A stretch of DNA of 64,000 nt, from positions 2,014,501 through 2,078,500 of the forward strand of contig JAJNNQ010000023.1 in NCBI GenBank assembly GCA_027886175.1, in the 5' to 3' direction. Source of the stretch: Phylloscopus collybita. Taxonomy: Eukaryota; Chordata; Aves; Passeriformes; Phylloscopidae. Every line of letters begins with the position of its first letter. The stretch's first letter is position 1. The notes below the pieces were generated by a model, which saw only the letters and a list, made by a program, of their open reading frames with translations, did not search any database and had not been told where the DNA came from. The translations under genes and the position numbers were made by a program. Positions 1 through 21,541 of this stretch are shown one piece after another.

Positions 1-109
1 AGTGCACAGGGTGGTGTTTCCAGCATGTGCAGAGAGAGGTAAGGAGCCCTGGCAGCTGCAGACTCATCACCCTCAGCCTCCCCTCTCCAAATGCTCAAAG
101 TGCAAACAA

Positions 110-250
110 ACCCAGAGTGGTAAAACACTGGCACTGGTTGCCTTCAGAAGCAGTGGCTGCCCCTTTGCTGGAAGTATCCAAGGCCAGGCTGGACTTGGGG
201 CAACCTGGAAGCTGGTGGCACTGGGTGATCTTTAGGAGTTCTTTTTTCAA
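110..250 (+). mobile_element. CR1 LINE fragment, 3' region
   Basis: The stretch containing TCCAAGGCCAGGCTGGACTT, then GGCAACCTGG and a GTGATCTTTAGG-like segment, matches the 3' part of avian CR1 in + orientation. It is old and lacks the terminal tail. Confidence 0.7.
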
Positions 251-584
251 CTCAAACTATTCTGTGGTTGTATAAACTCTGAATTGTCAGGTGGGACCAC
301 ATATCCCAAACAACAAAGGTACTTGCCCTGAGCTCAGAGGCACCAGCTGAAATGCCTGTGTTGTTTTCTTCTCCCTTGCAGTCTTCTGGACGTCTCAGGG
401 CTTTGCTTCTCCCTGTCCTGTGGCATCACAAAATCCTGGGGCAGGCACAAAGATGCAGATGCTGACACTTCCATGCCCTGAGCTTGATGCTGTCATGGAT
501 GACTGTGCCCACAAACCTTTGGAGCTGGTAACTCTGCACATCAGCCAAGGACTGTTATTAACTAGATTAGATATCAAATTGTTT

Positions 585-772
585 TCATGCAGAGGGTGGT
601 CAGGCACAGGATGGAGCTGGCTCTTCATGGCAGCAGTCACAACACCATGCCTGACAGAGCTCAGAAGCATTTGGACAACAATCTCAGGCACGTGCTGTGC
701 CCTGCACAGGGCCAGGAGTTGGATCTGATGGTCCCTTCCAACCCAGCATTTTCTGTGATTCTGTGGCTGTTC
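585..772 (+). mobile_element. CR1 LINE 3' fragment
   Basis: Contains the CR1-like GAGTTGGATCTGATGGTCCC, then TTCCAACCCAGCATTTTCTGTGATTCTGTG, which is the usual 3' terminus with its short tandem tail. No coding capacity remains. From about 250 to 585 I see nothing else. Confidence 0.75.
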
Positions 773-2118
773 AAAGCTCCATCCCTGGCCTGCAGAGGGG
801 ATGAACGAGGCTGAGGTGGGCACAAAGTGGGCTCAGTCAGGCCAGCTGCACCCAGGCCACCCTGAGGGGGTGAATGACCACACAGCTGATGGCACACGGT
901 GCCTCATGGGGCTTTGCTGCAGCCCAGCCCAGCCCCTCTCCGTGCCACTGACCAGCCCCCTCTGCTTGCAAGGCTCTCACCAGGGCTGGGGTGGTTTGTG
1001 GCCATCGACTGAAGGGGCTGGATCAATACCCAATCTGTCTCTCCTTTGTGGCTGGGAATCCTTCAAAAAAAAAATTAAAAAAAACCAAAAAAACCCAACC
1101 AGCTAAATGCTTGGACAGGCCCAAAGGAGGATGCTGCAGCTGGGGTTCGTGACCCTGGCAGATGCCTGCTCCTGTGAGGCCACCCTGCCTTTCCCAAATA
1201 ACCCCACGGGGTGATTCCCAGCTCCTGGGGAGGGGTTGAAGGGCACAGGCAGGTGGGGCTGGGATGCCAGCACAGGGAGATCAGCTTACCATCCCCAGGC
1301 AGGACAGCCCCGTGCAGCCACCACCTGCAGGAACCTCCACTGGGCAGTGTAATCCCAACCTCAGGCCTTGCAGATGCACCCAGGAGAGATGAAAGGACCA
1401 AAGCATCCAGCATCCTCCATGCCAGGCCTGCTTGGAGGTCAGAAGCACAGCCTCTAATGCCCTGATGCTTTTAAAATGTTTCTTCAGGTGTTAATTTTCC
1501 TAGGAGAGAACCCCTGTGGCTTGGAAAGTTCACGAGAGCGTCCACGAAACGGGGAGGCAAAGGGCACAGGTGGGTTTCAGTGCTTCCTGCTGGGATTTCC
1601 AAGGAGTTTTGGTCAGCTTAAGTCTTTCAGCCATTCCTGTGTCAGCCAACCTGCAGCTCAAAACACCCAGCCTGAGTGGAAAGAGGAGAAGCAACTTCCA
1701 AAAGTTGCAGCTCTGAGTCTCGCTGCCAGCTCGGGGAAAAAGGCAGGAGCTGAGGAGACTCAGAGAAAGGGCAGGGCATGGGATGCAGGGGAAGGGCAGG
1801 TGGGGAGGAAGATGCTTTTGGCAAGGAGAAAAAGAGCAGAATAATGGAAAACTTTCCATGCTTGTTTGGTTGGTTTTTTGCTCTTTTTTTGTTTGTTGGT
1901 TTGGTTTTTTGTTTGTTTTTGGTTTTGATTGTTTCTTGGGGGGGTTGTTTTTTGTTTATTTTTTTTTCAAATGAGAACTCCCTGTGAAACGTGGGCATGC
2001 TCCTCAAGGATCTTTCCCAGTGGTGCCAATACCACTGGAGATGCTCTACCATTGAAGTGACCATTATTGATCCACTACACAAAACACAGCCTTGCCTCAA
2101 GCCTGGCTGGTGCACCAG
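773..2118. other. No gene seen; A-rich and G/T-rich tracts
   Basis: Single-copy-looking sequence. An A-rich run lies at 1066-1098, and a T-rich tract with G/T interruptions at 1860-1970. No splice-bounded open frame or recognised family. Confidence 0.5.
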
Positions 2119-2726
2119 CCTTCCCTCCATGATGCTGATGCTGGAAAAGCAGAACCAAACCATCAAAACCTCTTAAACCAAAGGCTTGACCTAAGAGTGA
2201 GGATCAGCTTCCCTCCATGATGTTGATGCTGGAAAAGCAGAACCTCACCAAAACCCCTTAAACCAAAGGCTTGGCCTAAGAGTGAGGATCAGCTTCCCTC
2301 CATGATGCTGATGCTGGAAAAGCAGAACCTCACCAAAACCCCTTAAACCAAAGGCTTGACCTAAGAGTGAGGATCAACTTCCCTCCATGATGCTGATGCT
2401 GGAAAAGCAGAACCAAACCACCAAAACCCCTTAAACCAAAGGCTTGGCCTAAGAGTGAGGATCAGCTTCCCTCCATGATGCTGATGCTGGAAAAGCAGAA
2501 CCTCACCAAAACCCCTTAAACCAAAGGCTTGGTCTAAGAGTGAGGATCAGCTTCCCTCCATGATGCTGATGCTGGAAAAGCAGAACATCATCAAAACCCC
2601 TTAAACCAAAGGCTTGGTCTAAGAGTGAGGATCAGCTTCCCTCCATGATGCTGATGCTGGAAAAGCAGAACCAAACCACCAAAACCCCTTAAACCAAAGG
2701 CTTGGCCTAAGAGTGAGGATCAACTG
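2119..2726. repeat. 85/88 bp minisatellite, seven units
   Basis: Seven head-to-tail units, each with CTTCCCTCCATGATGCTGAT, then GCTGGAAAAGCAGAACC and AAACCAAAGGCTTGGCCTAA. GGATCAG/AAC landmarks fall at 2201, 2286, 2371, 2459, 2544, 2629 and 2717, giving periods of 85, 85, 88, 85, 85 and 88. The longer units carry AACCAAACCACC where the shorter have AACCTCACC, so length classes follow a pattern. Very similar units imply recent expansion. Confidence 0.95.
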
Positions 2727-4888
2727 CACAACACCATCCACAAAGAAAAAAAATAAATTACCTGGCATGCCTCTAGAGTGATTAAATCCCAAAAAAAGAA
2801 GGTGATTTCCTGCTGCTGTGAGCCTGTCTGTGTGGTGCAGAGCTGAGACATCTGGCAGAAGCCTGAGGGGCCAGTGGTGGCCAGCTCTGTCCCCATTGCT
2901 GGCCAGCGAGCTGTGCTGATTGAAACACTGACCCACGATTCTCATGCAAATGGCCGGGGCTGAGAGAACAGATGTGAAACGTTTGTTTCTGCTCTTGCCG
3001 GCTTGTAAAGAAATAATGCAACTGGAATGGGGTTAAAAAGGGGGCCAAGGCGGGTGTGGGGGAGAAAGTTTACAACAATGGCTCTCCCTTGGTGGCCCAA
3101 AGCGATGGAGTTTATGTCAGGCTGTGCCAAATTCCTATCTCTTAAGTGAATTGGACCGGCCCAGTCAGGCTTTGAGGTAGGGGCAACACACAAATATTAT
3201 AAATATAGGCAAGTGTGGAAGCTGTGTCACGTCCAGCGTGGAGGCATCAATCATCCCCTTCCCGTCCTCAGTTTATAAAGTGGTTTTTGATGGTGCTCAG
3301 GCAGTTTACAGCGGCTGGAAAAGCTGACTGCATGCTGCAAGTATGTGGTGCCTGCTCTTGGGGAGCAGCAGTGATGAGGTGCCCCTGGCAGGTTTTGTTG
3401 ATCTTAGCACTCTTAGAAAGGAGTAAAACCCCCTGAAGCCAAGAGGCAGGGAACTGGGAAGCACAGCTGGCCTGGTGGCACGGGGTGCTCCTCACCTCTC
3501 TCTGCATTGCTCAGTGCATGGGATGGGGGAACCAGGCTGGTAGGGGAAAAAAAATCCCAGTGTGACACAGTGTGTGATGATGCTCCATCCTCTCTGAGAC
3601 ATTCCTCATCATGGCTCTGGGGTTGGGGTTGCTGGAGTGCCCATTCAGATATAATAATGAATAATATTCAGATATAATATATAAAATGTGTTTTAAATCA
3701 GTGTGAGTGATGTACTCCCTCCTTGCCCGCCCCCCTGGGCTCCTGTGCTAGCTCAGTCTTCTGGGGGCTTTTGGGGGAAATACCTCAGGGGATAGGGTAA
3801 AAGATTCAAAAGAGGCTCTTACCTCAGGGTAATTCCAAGGCTTTATTCTCAAAGAGGTCCCAGGGCAAAAGAGAGAGAACCAGGAAGGAGCACGGGTTTA
3901 TCTAGACTCTCTTGTCTCAGGACAGATAGCTTTCATATAATTTAAAAATTCTTCCTGCTAAAATTTATTCATATTGAGTTTAAGCACTGTTTGATTTTAG
4001 TATCACCCCGAGTTTTGTTAAAGTACGCTTATCCAACTTGCAAAGTTCAGTTCGAAATAAGATTTCTAAGCAAAAAAAACCCAACTAAACAGCACAGAAA
4101 TTAACCTTAATATCGACAGAATAGTAAAATACAACTTAACTCAGGTGCAAATATAGTGAATGGCTCGTTGTAAGCAGACCCATCCTCGTGGGGCTCACAC
4201 TCATGTGAGGTGTGAGGGAGTGAATCCCCAGCAGGTGGGTGAGGATGCACTGCCAAACACCCAGCAGGGCACTTTTCCCCTCCCTGGGTTGTTGTTTTTT
4301 TTTTTTTTCAGGTGTGTTTAGCATGGCCCTCGCCACTGCTCAGCCATGCTCACCCTCAGTGAGTCCTCCAGGTGTGGCTTCCCCTTCTGCTGAAACCCAT
4401 CCAGGGCTGCCAGTGGCTTCTTGCCCCCCAGCAGCACGGGGCTGCCTGAGGCTGGGGTGCTGAGAAAACACAGCCCAAACCCTCGGGGTGAGGCAGGAAG
4501 GCCAGATTTCCCATACAAGGCAGGGATGTGCACTTCTTCTTCCCCCTTCCAGCAAGGGACTAACGCTGTGCTGCTGCTGCTCTGCTTCCTTTTAAAGTGC
4601 TCTCCTCAGCCCAGCAGAGCCTGTAAGCAGAGCTGTCACCAGCCCAGCCAGGCTGGGACAGGGGGAGCAGCACTGCTCCAGGGAAGGGGCACCCAGGGAT
4701 TTGCCAGCCCTGCACCCCTGGCCCTCTCTCTGTGCTCACACCACGGGGCTTGGTGTTTTCTGGGTGTTAAAAATGCCCCAGGAGCGCTGTGGGGCTCTGG
4801 GTTTGGGTCCTGCTGGCTGGAGCAGCTGTTCCCAGCTGTGGTTTCATCCTTCCTGAAGGCACTGGGGTGCTCTAAAGGTGTTGCATGA
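2727..4888. other. Flanking sequence, no gene; repeat-poor block at about 2930-3200
   Basis: 2930-3200 is free of visible repeats and contains an octamer ATGCAAAT (2943) and several AT/GC-balanced motifs, so it is a plausible conserved non-coding element. 3780-4140 has LTR-like features on the minus strand (AATAAA inside TTTATTCTC at about 3841) but no recognised ends. T-run at 4293-4308. No open frame matches a known protein. Confidence 0.35.
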
Positions 4889-4889
4889 A

Positions 4890-5336
4890 AAAAGCATCCA
4901 GAGGAGGGGAAGGAGGCTGGTGAGGGGCTTGGGACACAAACCCTGTGAGGAACCACTGAGGGAGCTGGGGGTGTTCAGCCTGGAGAAAAGGAGACTCAGA
5001 GGTGACCTGATCACTCTCCACAACTCCCTGAGAGGTGGCTGTGGGCAGCTGGGGTTGGTCTCTGTTTCCAGGCAGCACTGACAGAGCCAGAGGACACAGC
5101 CTCAAGCTGCACCAAGGGAAATACAGGTTGGATATCAGGAAAAGGTTTTTCACAGAAAGAATAATAAAGAACTGGAATGGTCTGCCTGGGGAGGTGGTGG
5201 AGTCACCATCCCTGGAGGTGTTTAAAACAAGACTGGATGTGGCACTCAGTGGTTTAATTGAGGTGTTGGGGCTGGGTTGGACTTGATGCTCTTGGAGGTC
5301 TCTTCCAGCCTAGAAATTCTGTGATTCTGTGATTAT
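4890..5336 (+). mobile_element. CR1 LINE, 5'-truncated, with end of ORF2 and 3' UTR
   Basis: A roughly 450-bp 5'-truncated copy. It reads the C-terminal end of the CR1 reverse-transcriptase protein, including KYRLDIRKRFFTERIIKNWN and PSLEVFKTRLDVALSGL (within 5110-5265). It closes with GGACTTGATGCTCTTGGAGG and ATTCTGTGATTCTGTGATT, the CR1 end. Loss of the 5' part is the normal outcome of CR1 insertion. Not an active element. Confidence 0.93.
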
Positions 5337-5888
5337 GAAGGCCTCCACATTCAACCTCCACATGTGCCACAGCTGTAGGAAGGGCAAATCATCCCTAAAA
5401 CCTTCTGGGAAGGGTTTTACACCCAGGTCCTCATTGGTGCATCTCTGGCTGTTTTTTTCCAACCTTTTGGAAGGCTGATTCAGCCCTCAGTGCTCTCCAA
5501 GCATTTCCTGATACCAAATTAAGTCCATTAAAAGACTGCCCTTGGTTGAGCCCTCACAGAGAGACAAAGAATTTTATGGGGGAGCAAAGTGAAGCTGGAA
5601 GTGAGCAGCTCTCACCCCCATGCAGGGCACACCTTGTCCCCAGTCCGGTTGTTGGGATCATTTTTTTCCAGCTGGAACATCCACCCTGGACTGAGGAAAT
5701 CTTACCAAGTGTATACATCTTCACATCAAAGCCAACCCTGCTCCACAAAACACACCACTTTCCCCCAAAAGCACATTCTTAACAGAACCAAAACATTTTA
5801 TCCACAGCCAGTAGCCAACCTTCCCTGCCTGTTTAATGCAAAACCATAAATGCAGATTTAGGGTTTAATTTTCCCTGTATTGTTTTCA
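5337..5888. other. No feature seen
   Basis: Ordinary flank without recognised repeat or open frame of interest. Confidence 0.4.
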
Positions 5889-5954
5889 TTGCCTGACTTG
5901 GCTTTTTTTTTTTTTTTTTTTTTTTTCCTTTTTTTTTTTTTAATGGAGAATAAT

Positions 5955-5986
<32 letters not shown>
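5889..5986. repeat. Poly(T)/poly(A) inverted repeat
   Basis: GC followed by about 26 T, CC, 12-13 T, a 20-base AT-rich spacer, then about 27 A followed by GC. The arms are perfectly complementary, so the single strand can fold into a long A/T hairpin. A similar T-run/A-run pair lies at 7771-7855. Confidence 0.85.
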
Positions 5987-5987
<1 letters not shown>

Positions 5988-6595
5988 CAAAAGGCCTGGA
6001 AGGTATTTATTGTTGTTCCAAGCCAACTCACAACTGTATCAAGCCCTGCACAAGGCAGCACGCAGCGCACAAATAAAACGAGGCACAAACAAAGGTAATA
6101 AAAGAGACAAGTATCTGCTTCAAAAGCACTGGAAGAGCAGCAGGAGTGTAACTACTTCGTGTTCCAGATAATATAGCTGTCTGGAGTGATCCTCAGGAAG
6201 CTCTACCAGGGAGCAGTTTATAGGTTCCCCTTGGAGAGCTCTTGTAAATATTTGCCTGCGGTGGCTTGAGGGCTGGTTGGGAGCATCCCAGGCTGCCAGC
6301 CCCACAACAAACCCAGGGCTTGGGGTGTGCAGAGAGCACCCCCAGCACCCTGTAGGTGTGGGTGTGCAGACAGGGCACCACCTCAGGATGTGCTAGGTTA
6401 TTTCCAGGGTGTTGGAACCCTGGAGGCTGAACATTTCAGGCTTTCGGTGCTAAAAGGTGCTGACCCTCAAGCAAGCACCACATCTGACTTGAGGCCTGGG
6501 CTGCAGAAAGTGCCACTGGCTGAGCTCCATGGGCTGCTCTTCCTCTGGGCCTGCCTCTGGCTGGGCACCAGTGGTGGGCTGGCTGCCCTGGCCAG
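5987..6595. other. No gene seen
   Basis: Single-copy-looking flank ending in the 29-bp minisatellite. No recognised repeat or coding signal. Confidence 0.4.
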
Positions 6596-7030
6596 GTCCC
6601 TGGTCACTGGGTGGGCTTCAGAACGTCCCTGGTCACTCAGTGGGCTGCAGGAGGTCCCTGGTCACTCAGTGGGCTGCAGAAGTTCCCTGGTCACTGGGTG
6701 GGCTGCAGGAGGTCCCTGGTCACTCCATGGGCTGCAGGAGGTCCCTGGTCACTCAGTGGGCTGCAGGTGGTCCCTGGTCACTCAGTGGGCTGCAGAAGGC
6801 TCCTGGTCACTCTGTGGGCTGCAGGTGGTCCCTGGTCACTCAGTGGGCTGCAGAAGTTCCCTGGTCACTCAGTGGGCTACAGAATGTCCCTGGTCACTCC
6901 GTGGGCTGCAGGAGGTCCTTGGTCACTCCATGGGCTGCAGGAGGTCCCTGGTCACTCAGTGGGCTGCAGAAGTTCCCTGGTCACTCTGTGGGCTGCAGAA
7001 TGTCCCTGGTCACTCCGTGGGCTGCAGAAG
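6596..7030. repeat. 29-bp minisatellite, fifteen units
   Basis: Fifteen units of consensus GTCCCTGGTCACTCAGTGGG followed by CTGCAGGAG. Each unit holds the palindrome CACTCAGTG. As 29 is not a multiple of three and the unit lacks stops in + frames, all three + frames stay open and cycle through the same three peptides. The unit-length conservation is at DNA level, so this is not a coding repeat. Confidence 0.95.
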
Positions 7031-8271
7031 GAGCTTGGCTGAGCAGGCACCAGCTGAGTATCACAGCCAAGTACCAAGGCTGCCCTGCCTGGCTCTGCCA
7101 CCTGCCAGCCTGTGCCACCATCACAGCAGCCTGAAGCAGTGATGGGCCACCAAAACCACAGCTGGGAGCTGTGGCCTCACCCAAGAGGGGAGAAGCATGA
7201 TCCTGCTGGCCCCAGAGGTCCATGGCCCACTCCAGCCTTTGGGAAACACTGCTGGCATGGCAGGCTGAGCCATCAACAAGCTGACACCAGGGCTGGGCCC
7301 TCCTGCATGGCAGAGACATCCTCTTGAGAGGGATGGCCACCTTGGGAAGGGCAGGTCCAGGGGTCAGGACCCCATTTACAGCAGCCAGGCACAGTGGCTG
7401 GCAGCATGGAGCTCCTGTCATGGCCCTGAGTCCAATTCAGTCTCCTCCTCTTTCTGGTTCTTATTAATTCATGCTCCTGCTCTGAGGCCTCCCAGATGTC
7501 CTCATGTCTTGTGCCAGCTTTCTGATCAAGTTGGCCCAAACCCAGCTGGGCAGGAGGTATCAGGAACAAGGTGCATTCACTCAGTGCCATGGCCAGGCAT
7601 CAGGTACAGAGATATGTGGCCTCCAGCCCCAGCCAAAGCAGGACTCAGATTTCACCAGCTTTCTGCTCACAGGGCTGCTTGCTTTTGGGCACAGGCATCG
7701 GAAATTATACAACAGTCCAAGTAATTTTATCAGGTTAAGAGAGTGCAGAGTGGAAATAGTCCCTCAAAACTTTTTTTTTTTTTTTTCTGGTCTACATGGT
7801 ATTTCCTGTGGGTACTTTTGTCCTTCCAAAAGAAAAAAAAAAAAAAAAAAAAAAGTAAAAACCAAAGCAAAATCCCATCCCTACACTTTTAGTGTCTCTG
7901 GCTCAATATTTCAAAATACCATTTCAACAAAACTATCAGGACTGGAGCTCATGATCAGGTCTCCAACACCTCTCCATCAGCTGTTTCATCTGCTTGAACT
8001 CCTGATACTCCATGGGGATGCAACTCCTGTTCCCAGTGCCCTCATGGCTCTGCTGCTGCCCTCAACACCCTCAGCATGTGCTGTGCCTAAGGAGGCCCTG
8101 CTGGCCTCCTAATAAAAGACCACAATTCCTTTTTTTTTTTTTTTTTAATAATTTGACAGCATTTGACTCTGCCAGGCTCTGGGCATCCACACATGCTCTG
8201 CCCCAAAAGCCTCAGTGGATTTGGGAGCCCCTTGGGAGGCAGCGAGGGCAGCAGCCAGGGTGCCCTAGGGC
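7031..8271. other. No gene seen; T-run/A-run pair at 7771-7855
   Basis: Single-copy-looking sequence. A T-run at 7771-7786 and a 22-base A-run at about 7834-7855 are complementary with a 50-base spacer. A poly(T) lies at 8128-8145 next to the LTR. No coding signal. Confidence 0.4.
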
Positions 8272-8807
8272 TGGGGACATGGGTCATGGAACCAAAAATG
8301 TGTGTTCTATTCCATCTGTTGAAAGCAGCTGGGGAGATGCTTATCTCTTGTAACTCTAGGGGGAGAGGGGCAGATGCCTTCTGATAAGGGGCCAGCTGTT
8401 CAAACCAGGTGGGGCAGTGTTTGTTATCTCTGTCACCACCCATCCTCCCTCCAGGGGGATATCTTCTGCTAATGGGTCATTGAGGCTCACCAAGGACAGG
8501 ACACATTCCATCATCCCATTGGGAGATGCTCCACCCAGTGTGGGAGGAGCCAACCATTCCTACCTGGATAAAAACTGAGACACAGGAACACCAGGGATCT
8601 GGTTCCACCGGATTCCTGGAGAGGAAAAGTGGACCCTTCTCACCATCACTGGACCCTTTTCTCTCAGGATCATCTCTACCCCAACAGAACCACATCTGCC
8701 ACTGCAAGAGGACTTAATGTGGACTGTTCCCAACACCCTGACCAACAGGGTGTCAGGTTGTAGCTCTGACTCTGTCAGGGTTTTCTAGGATTGTTGTTTG
8801 TTTGCTT

Positions 8808-8838
<31 letters not shown>

Positions 8839-9024
8839 GGTACTACTACATTTGTATTTTTTTAATATTCCCAGTAAAGAACTGTTACTCCCATTCCCAC
8901 ATCTTTGCCTGAAAACCCCTAATTGCAAAATGATGATAATTTGGAGGGAAGGGGTTTACATTCTCTATTCCAAGGGGAGTTTCAGCTTTCCTTGGCAGAC
9001 ACCTGTCTTCCCAAACCAGGACAC
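8272..9024 (+). mobile_element. Solo LTR of an endogenous retrovirus (family 1), longest copy
   Basis: Same family as the copies at 20851, 23360, 33299, 46002, 52123 and 53739. It runs from a degraded start (GACATGGGTCATGGAACC) through the TATA-like GGATAAAAACTGAG (about 8566) and the CCCAGTAAAGAACTGTTACT polyadenylation region (about 8868) to CCAAACCAGGACA. A 28-base T-run interrupts it at about 8812-8838. It contains U3 segments missing from the 20851 and 33299 copies. AGGGC occurs just before (8267-8271) and just after (9025-9029), a probable target-site duplication shifted by one base. No internal retroviral genes adjoin it. Confidence 0.85.
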
Positions 9025-9949
9025 AGGGCACAGCAGCAGCTCATCCCTGGCCTCTCAGCCTGCTCCAGGGCACTTCCCCTCAGCCTGCCCCAGCACACCT
9101 CAGTGGCTCTTGAGAACAATGCCTGCTCCTACAATCTAAAGGCAAAAAGTCCTTGAACTTTCTGTCTGATTTCAAGGGGAGGAAAGCCCAGGAGATTATT
9201 GAGATCAATAGGGGATTTGGGTGGAACAGGAGCTGTCATTGCCTCCTCCCTCTCCCCTGGCTCTCAGATCCTTGGCCACTGCTGGCCTGTCCCCATTAGC
9301 CATTGTTCCTATTCATTTTAGATGAAGGGGCTTTTGTTGTGGGAGCCTATGTGGGGTCACATCACCCCTTGGTTATCAATCTGTTTCACTCTGCTCTGTC
9401 CCATACTCCATCTCCCCAGTACAATGGGATGTTTTCTTCGGCAGCAGCTTCCTGACAGGCAGGGGTTCCCTTTCCCTTCAGACCTTATAATCACTTGTTA
9501 AGTTGTGCTAGCCTCGGGCTCCCCGTCCCTTTTCCACCAGACTCCCAGTTTAACCCCTGATCCCATCTGTGCCACGGGTCACTGGGAAAAGGGAGAAAAA
9601 AATACAGCCTGTGCCAGTGGGGCCAGCACAGGCACAAAGCACCCGAGGTGAAGCCTTCCCCTTCCCCAGCTGTGTGAAAGCACCTGGGAACATCAGATGG
9701 TGGAAGCAAAGCCTCCAGCTCTAAGTTCACCAAGAGGGGCAGGAGGTCCTGGTTGCTCAGTTTGAGCCTCTGCAGGCTCACCTGCCAAAGGTAAGCAGAC
9801 CTGTTTCTTCAGTGCCCCCATACAGGGCATCCCAAATCAGCCCTTTTGGAGGAGGAAACCTCGCTGCTGGTGCTGCTGCTGAAAGGAGGATTTTGGCACC
9901 AGCCACGCCAGGAGAGCAGCCCCGCTCACCCTGTGTGTAGTCACTGTTT
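9025..9949. other. No gene seen
   Basis: Single-copy-looking flank between two LTRs; no recognised repeat or protein. Confidence 0.4.
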
Positions 9950-10236
9950 TTCATGTTTGCATTTTTCTTAAACTCTTTCCCAGGGATCGAAGCAGTAAAC
10001 AAGGTCACTCTCTGTAAACTCTCTTGTTTTTCACTTTTCCCTCTTCTGAGGAGGGACTTTGCTTGTTGACCCTTGGTGTGGCCAATGGGTCCAGAGATCC
10101 CACCTCTGAGGTGGGCACATTGTAAAAAGGTATAAAAATAGGTTCTGAGAATAAACCAGCCCCTTTTTTGGAGCTTCAGCCTTCTGAACCTGAGTCCGTG
10201 TCTCATTGATCGTGTCCCACAGCGACACACCTGAAA
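9950..10236 (+). mobile_element. LTR fragment of a second endogenous retrovirus family (family 2)
   Basis: Homologous to 25990-26268: both carry GAGGGACTT, CCAATGGGTCCAG, TCTGAGGTGGGCACAT-type sequence, a TATA box (GGTATAAAAATAGG, about 10130) and AGAATAAA about 20 bases on, then CTTCAGCCTTCTGAA. This promoter-plus-polyadenylation layout is that of an LTR. This copy ends near GTGTCCCACAGCGACACA. No flanking duplication was fixed. Confidence 0.7.
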
Positions 10237-20850
<10,614 letters not shown>

Positions 20851-21536
20851 TGTCTTGGGTTGTGGAGCCAGGGGTGTATTCTATTTTCATCTGTTAAAAG
20901 CAGTTTGGGAGATGTTTTGGGTTTTTTTTCTTTCTCTCTTGTAACTCAAGGGGGAAGGGGGGCTGGATGCCTTCTGGTAATGGGCCATTAACACCTCCCA
21001 AAATCCATCTTCCTATTGAGATGCATCACATTTCCCCTGGCAGTGGGGGGGGGGCAGGCATTTCTGGATAAAACTGAGTCACAGGGACACGAAAGCTGCT
21101 GGCTTCACCTGATTTTCTGGTAGGAAGAGTGGACCCTTCCCACCACCACTGGACCCCTTTTATCATCACTGGACCCGTTTCCTACAGGATCATCTTTACC
21201 TCACCAGAACCACCTCTGCCACTCCAGGAGGACTCACTTTGGGACTGCTCCCAACCCCCTGACCAACAGAGTGTCAGGTTGTATCTCTGACTCTCTCAGG
21301 GTTCTCCAAAATTGTTGTTTGTTTGCTTGCTTGTTTGGTTGGGTGGTTTTGTTTTCTACTACATTTGTATTATTAATATTCCCAGTAAAGAACTGTTATT
21401 CCTATTCCCAAACTCTTTGCCTGCAAGCCCTTGATTGCAAATTTATAATTTGGTGGGGGGTGAAGGCTTTACATTCCTCATTCTGAGGGAAACTCCAGCT
21501 TTCTCTGGCAGATCCCTGTCTTTCCAAACCAAGACA
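20851..21536 (+). mobile_element. Complete solo LTR (family 1) with target-site duplication
   Basis: 686 bp with inverted ends TGTCTTGG and CCAAGACA. It is flanked by the perfect 5-bp duplication GGGGT at 20846-20850 and 21537-21541, which fixes the boundaries exactly. TATA-like GATAAAACTGAG lies near 21067, and the polyadenylation region CCCAGTAAAGAACTG near 21381. A solo LTR forms when the two LTRs of a provirus recombine and delete the internal genes; none remain. Confidence 0.95.
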
Positions 21537-21541
21537 GGGGT

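Noticed and set aside
5035..5286. Short protein-coding gene
   Set aside because: The peptide is the C-terminal end of CR1 ORF2 in a 5'-truncated LINE copy.
6327..7142. Open frames of up to 271 codons across the 29-bp minisatellite
   Set aside because: All three forward frames are open for the same reason, and repetition is at DNA level with a period not divisible by three.
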